Source of the DNA: Sorex araneus
Taxonomy: Eukaryota > Chordata > Mammalia > Eulipotyphla > Soricidae
Length of the DNA stretch: 64,000 bases
Assembly: GCF_027595985.1 (NCBI RefSeq)
Contig: NC_073303.1
Span: forward strand, 362,875,517-362,939,516
Reading direction: 5' to 3'
Below the pieces are notes generated by a model. The model worked only from the letters and a program-made list of their open reading frames with translations. It did not search any database and was not told where the DNA came from. This document shows positions 60,502 through 64,000 of this stretch, in pieces; position 1 is the stretch's first letter; each line of letters opens with the position of its first letter. The position numbers were made by a program, and so were the translations under genes.

Positions 60502-60809
60502 CTAAAAGAAAAGAAGACATGATTTTTGCTTATTTCTCACATTTCCCCACCCACGCCACACGCTTAAATGTGTAAGGCATTCTTGCAAATTGTTCATAAA
60601 AGATGCATCTTGCAATATGAAAAATATGCCTTGAGCTAAAGAACTAAATTTACAGGGAGCCGTGACGGCCTTCCGCAGGTTGAATCCTGCCCAAGCCTTC
60701 TCCTACGGTTTCAAGTAGCTCAAAGACACGTCGAGACAAGTTGTCATGCCTCTTACCTTCCTTGGAGGATTCTTATTTCTCCTCCGGTCCACAGCTGAAA
60801 TATAATCTT

Positions 60810-60990
60810 TTTTTTTTTTTTTTTTTTGCTTTTTGGGTCACACCTGGCGATGCACAGGGGTTACTCCTGGCTCTGCACTCAGGAATTACCTCTGGCGGTG
60901 CTCAGGGGACCATATGGGATGCTGGGATTCGAACCCGGGTTGGCCGCGTGCAAGGCAAACGCCCTACCCGCTGTGCTATCACTCCAGCCC
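60810..60990 (-). mobile_element. Short-type A-tailed SINE with perfect 15-bp TSD
   Basis: Poly-T, CTTTTTGGGTCACACCTGGC to GCTATCACTCCAGCCC. Flanked by CTGAAATATAATCTT at 60795-60809 and 60991-61005. Confidence 0.95.
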
Positions 60991-61299
60991 CTGAAATATA
61001 ATCTTATCAGTTAAAATTCTCCGGCCTTTCTTCATCCTACCCCAAATACAAAGTGCCTGCTCCTCTCTGTCTGGGTATTTGCTACTCCCACACCCAGTAC
61101 ACCTGATTTTCCTTCATGAGACTGAGCTGTTAGCTGGATTTTGATATCCAAGAACACTATTGAAGCGGGTCCTGGTATCTAGCCACTTACAAGACATCTG
61201 TCACATAGGAAAAAAAAAGGAAATGTATTTTCAGAAGGATCAGATCATATTATGAAGTGATAACGTTGCTTCACAATTAGGATAAGAAAAAGAAGAGTT

Positions 61300-61470
61300 G
61301 AGCAGGAGCTGAAGAGATAGACAGGGAGCTTGCCTTGTCACTGGCCAGTACTGTTCAATCCCCAGCACCCCATGTGATCCTGGAGCCCTCCAGGAGGGGA
61401 CCTTGAGTACAGAGCCAGGAGTGTGACCCTCGAGCATGGCTGGAAGTGGACCCAACTCCCCCCCAAAGAG
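61300..61470 (+). mobile_element. Diverged short-type SINE
   Basis: GCAGGAGCTGAAGAGATAGA head, TTCAATCCCCAGCACCCC and GAGTACAGAGCCAGGAGTG. Confidence 0.65.
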
Positions 61471-61699
61471 ATAAATAAGTGCTTTGGTATTGCTATTATT
61501 AAACCAAACTATTTTTTATACAAAGGGATAAAGAAATTCCAAAGGCCAGAAAAAAATCAAATGGGAAAAATCTTACCCTTCATATATGATAAGACATGTT
61601 AATGTGTTTGAAATGCTGTTTAAAAGCATTCCTGCTGCAATATTTATACAGTACTCTAAATATGGTAGTGCGATGCAGCAGAAACATTAGAATGTCTTT

Positions 61700-61790
61700 G
61701 CATATGGAGTGTCCTAGTTTGAAACTTGGTGGCTGCATAACTTTTGCCAAAACTTTAACTTTACTGCACCTTATGACTGTGAAAAAATAC
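61700..61790 (+). mobile_element. MIR-like fragment
   Basis: 'GTGGCTGCATAACTTTTGCC' followed by 'CTTTACTGCACCTTATG' recalls the forward MIR. Weak. Confidence 0.4.
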
Positions 61791-61796
61791 TAAGGC

Positions 61797-61872
61797 CAGG
61801 GATGTGGAGCAATGGCCCTATATGTGCAAATCCCTGGGATTGAGTCCCAGTGTCATAAAAAAAAATAAAACC
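61797..61872 (+). mobile_element. ID-like tRNA SINE
   Basis: GGCCAGGGATGTGGAGCAAT head, clear B-box GGGATTGAGTCCC, then AAAAAAAAATAAAA. About 75 bp in all; simple tRNA plus A-tail structure. Confidence 0.5.
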
Positions 61873-61924
61873 TTGGAAATCCAAAATGATCCATTATATA
61901 TATATATATTATATATGTTATATA

Positions 61925-62090
61925 TTGCTTTTTGGGTCACACCCGGTCATGCACAGGGGTTACTCCTGGCTCTGCACTCAGGAATTACTCCTGGCAGTGC
62001 TCGGGGGACAATATGGGATGCTGGGAATCGAACTCATGTTCGCCGCATGCAAGGCAAATGCCCTATCCACTGTGCTATCGCTCAACCCCC
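61925..62090 (-). mobile_element. Short-type tRNA-SINE in TA-rich target
   Basis: GCTTTTTGGGTCACACCCGG to GCTATCGCTCAACCCCC. The flanks are TATATA-rich on both sides, so the duplication cannot be bounded. Confidence 0.85.
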
Positions 62091-62499
62091 ATAATATATA
62101 TTTTTAATGACATATTAGGACATAAGAGCTGCACATTAAATTTTTCTTCCAAATAGATGAGCAAATGTTCACATACAGGCCCATGAAGACTGGACAAGTA
62201 AGTTCTGCCCTGGCTATGTATCTGGTAACTCTCTGAGCATGAGAACACTCTTTGACAATAGAAAACAACACTATAGCAAGTAACCCCTTCTATGGGACAG
62301 TATCTTCTGGAAAGGGAAAGAATATCAGAGTTCCACCCAGTGGGCAAGTCACTGTTCCCAAACTTCACCCCTGAGGGGCTAGAGTGTTCCTACACCATCG
62401 ATGAGTTTGGAACCTATACCTGCTCAAGGCAATATCAAATGTTAACACCCAAATGATGAAGAAGGAGAAAATCATTTTTATCTGCCACGAGAGAAGATA

Positions 62500-62640
62500 A
62501 GAGCATAATACAAAAGCTTGTGGACTGCTAACTAGAGGCCCATGGAAGAGTTCCTTGTTCACATTGTCCTCATTTATAAAATGAGAAGGAGGAACTAGGT
62601 GGTCTCCAAGGCACCTTTGAGCTCTAAAACTGAGCAAAAT
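62500..62640 (+). mobile_element. MIR SINE
   Basis: Forward MIR: TTGTCCTCATTTATAAAATG, AGGAGGAACTAGGTGGTCTC, CTTTGAGCTCTAAAACTGAG. Confidence 0.6.
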
Positions 62641-63589
62641 CAATGGCACTCAAAAACAACTAAGATGAGACAGAATTGCAGTGCTGGTAAAAGGAACATA
62701 TGCCATCTGAACGTGCTCTTATTGGGGGTTTTTGCTGGCTTATCACTGTCTATGGAATTCATTCTCACTGCATTCCTGATTAAAGTGGGCCAGATGGTGA
62801 AGGTTTTAAGTAATGTGTTCATTACCAGACCTCATACCACTAATGGCTATTTACTGGAGCAGTGGCTTGTTCAAGTGAGTAGAAAATGAATCTTTCTCCA
62901 GGGGGCACCCGCTACCAGGGCAGTATTTATCAACATTTGTTATGGATGTTCATTTTTAATTTTCATTTACCTTTACTTTTCAAATTCAGGTCTTTCTCTT
63001 ATGAATACAAAAATCTTAGACTCCTTTTCTATCAATCTCTGACGTGCTACCCGTCTCCACCAGAAATTTTAAAAAACAATCAAAAAGTAATCCTCATCAC
63101 ATCCTGTATTCTTGGTATCTTCTTAAACCATGGTGTTGCTGAGTTTGACCTTTTGTAGTTTTATTTGTTTATGCTTATGTTCCATAAATGGAAAATACCT
63201 ACAAGCTTACGCATTGCCTCTCCATTCTGTTCCCACTTGCTTCTGCTGGAAGGCTCTTTCTAGGCAGTCACTGAGCCAGAGGGAATATTCTAGAAAACAA
63301 CTACAAGACTCATAGCATTGTGAACATCCTGGCTAATTAGTCTGTCAAAGAGGTCCTTCAAGTAGTCCATAATTATGGTTCAGTATCATGGCAAGTGCAT
63401 GGCTACTATTTATCAACTATATCGGAACCCCCAAATATATCTCTGGAAGTATGTTCCTGTACAATGACTGTGGGGATCTGACTCCCTAAGCCACTGTAGA
63501 AAAGGACAGAAAACTATTGGAAAAGTTCCTTGAGTTAGTCCCATATAACCTACATATGCCACACTGAAATTTCTAAGAAAAGGGGAAGT

Positions 63590-63759
63590 CAGGGGGTTGG
63601 AGCAATAGCACCGCGGGTAGGGCTTTTGCCTTGCATGAAGCTGGTTCAATTCCCAGCTTCCCATTTGGTCCCCTGAGCACTGCCAGGAGTAGTTCCTGAG
63701 TGCAGAGTCAGGAGTAACCCCTGTGCATTGCCAGGTGTGACCCAAAGAGAAAAAAAAAA
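63590..63759 (+). mobile_element. Short-type A-tailed SINE with ~24-bp TSD
   Basis: GGGGGTTGGAGCAATAGCAC to AAAAAAAAA. Flanked by GAAATTTCTAAG-starting 24-bp repeats at 63566-63589 and 63760-63783 with a few mismatches. Confidence 0.9.
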
Positions 63760-64000
63760 GAAATTTCTAAGCAAAAGGGAAGTTGGTTCACAAATATCTT
63801 TCTAGAACTGCTTGACATATGAGAGGTAGCCAAAGAATTGCTGAATAGTCTTATGAATTTTTTCTAGAATTCTGAGCTGAATTTGCATCTGGCACATATT
63901 ACCTTGGGCTTTGCAGACAATGGAATGGAATCATAGTCAAATTCACTGCTCATCTGTCAACTTTCAGGGACTGACTGTTGGCCACTCAATCGTAGCCAGT

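Larger units (their letters stand above)
60502..64000 (-). other. CCDC68 upstream intron (partial)
   Basis: No further CCDC68 exon was found up to the right edge. Repeats: SINEs at 60810-60990, 61300-61470, 61925-62090 and 63590-63759, an ID-like tRNA SINE at 61797-61872, and MIR pieces at 61700-61790 and 62500-62640. The stretch 62.65-63.56 kb is unique-looking. Confidence 0.7.

Noticed and set aside
60754..60794. Possible short minus-strand exon with a GTAAGA donor next to a SINE
   Set aside because: The translation does not resemble CCDC68, and the apparent acceptor is part of the SINE target site.
63903..63953. Possible 51-nt minus-strand exon (CAG|ATG ... AAG|GTAATA)
   Set aside because: The peptide does not match the CCDC68 segment expected before the EKRSLL exon, and the acceptor lacks a pyrimidine tract.
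1..64000. CRISPR arrays, operons, prophage or integrated-virus genes
   Set aside because: The window is clearly mammalian nuclear DNA. Repeats are SINEs, LINEs and microsatellites. No gag, pol or env-like retroviral frame was seen.

Overview
The window is ordinary mammalian nuclear DNA: AT-rich, intron-bearing and dense in interspersed repeats. Dozens of tRNA-headed SINEs share the head 'GATAGCACAGCGGGTAGGGC' and carry B-box cores such as 'GACCCGGGTTCGATTCC'. I associate this family with shrews (the SOR SINE of Soricidae, best known from Sorex). The species call rests on memory of that repeat and was not checked by search.

Two protein-coding genes are present and converge. RAB27B lies on the + strand. 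Its five coding exons (18470-29834) join without a frame error into a 218-codon Rab GTPase, followed by a probable 3'UTR of about 6.2 kb ending near 36.08 kb. The first 18.4 kb is probably RAB27B intron 1, because the non-coding first exon is not visible. CCDC68 lies on the - strand. Its last five coding exons (60419-60501, 53966-54071, 52125-52208, 47177-47253, 43958-44015) encode the C-terminal ~135 residues of this coiled-coil centriolar protein; the 5' part lies beyond the right edge. RAB27B followed by inverted CCDC68 matches human 18q21.2.

Layout: 1-18450, RAB27B intron 1, with SINEs, L1 3' ends and an old antisense L1 (5.9-7.5 kb). 18451-36080, RAB27B exons, introns and 3'UTR. 36081-about 43.4 kb, intergenic, with two L1 copies in opposite orientation and many SINEs. 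About 43.4-64 kb, CCDC68 3' end and introns, including a 455-bp GAA/TTC-type tract at 50.8-51.2 kb, an old sense-strand L1 at 56.6-59.5 kb, and a 172-bp stretch at 46.29 kb bounded by good splice signals but assigned to no known gene.

I see no bacterial-style operon, CRISPR array, toxin or viral gene, and no wholly new system. The most notable items are the GAA/TTC tract, which target-site duplications show to be an expanded SINE A-tail inside a CCDC68 intron, and a long SINE subfamily that transposes with target-site duplications but has no A-tail. Most of the remaining open reading frames are repeat-derived or chance.
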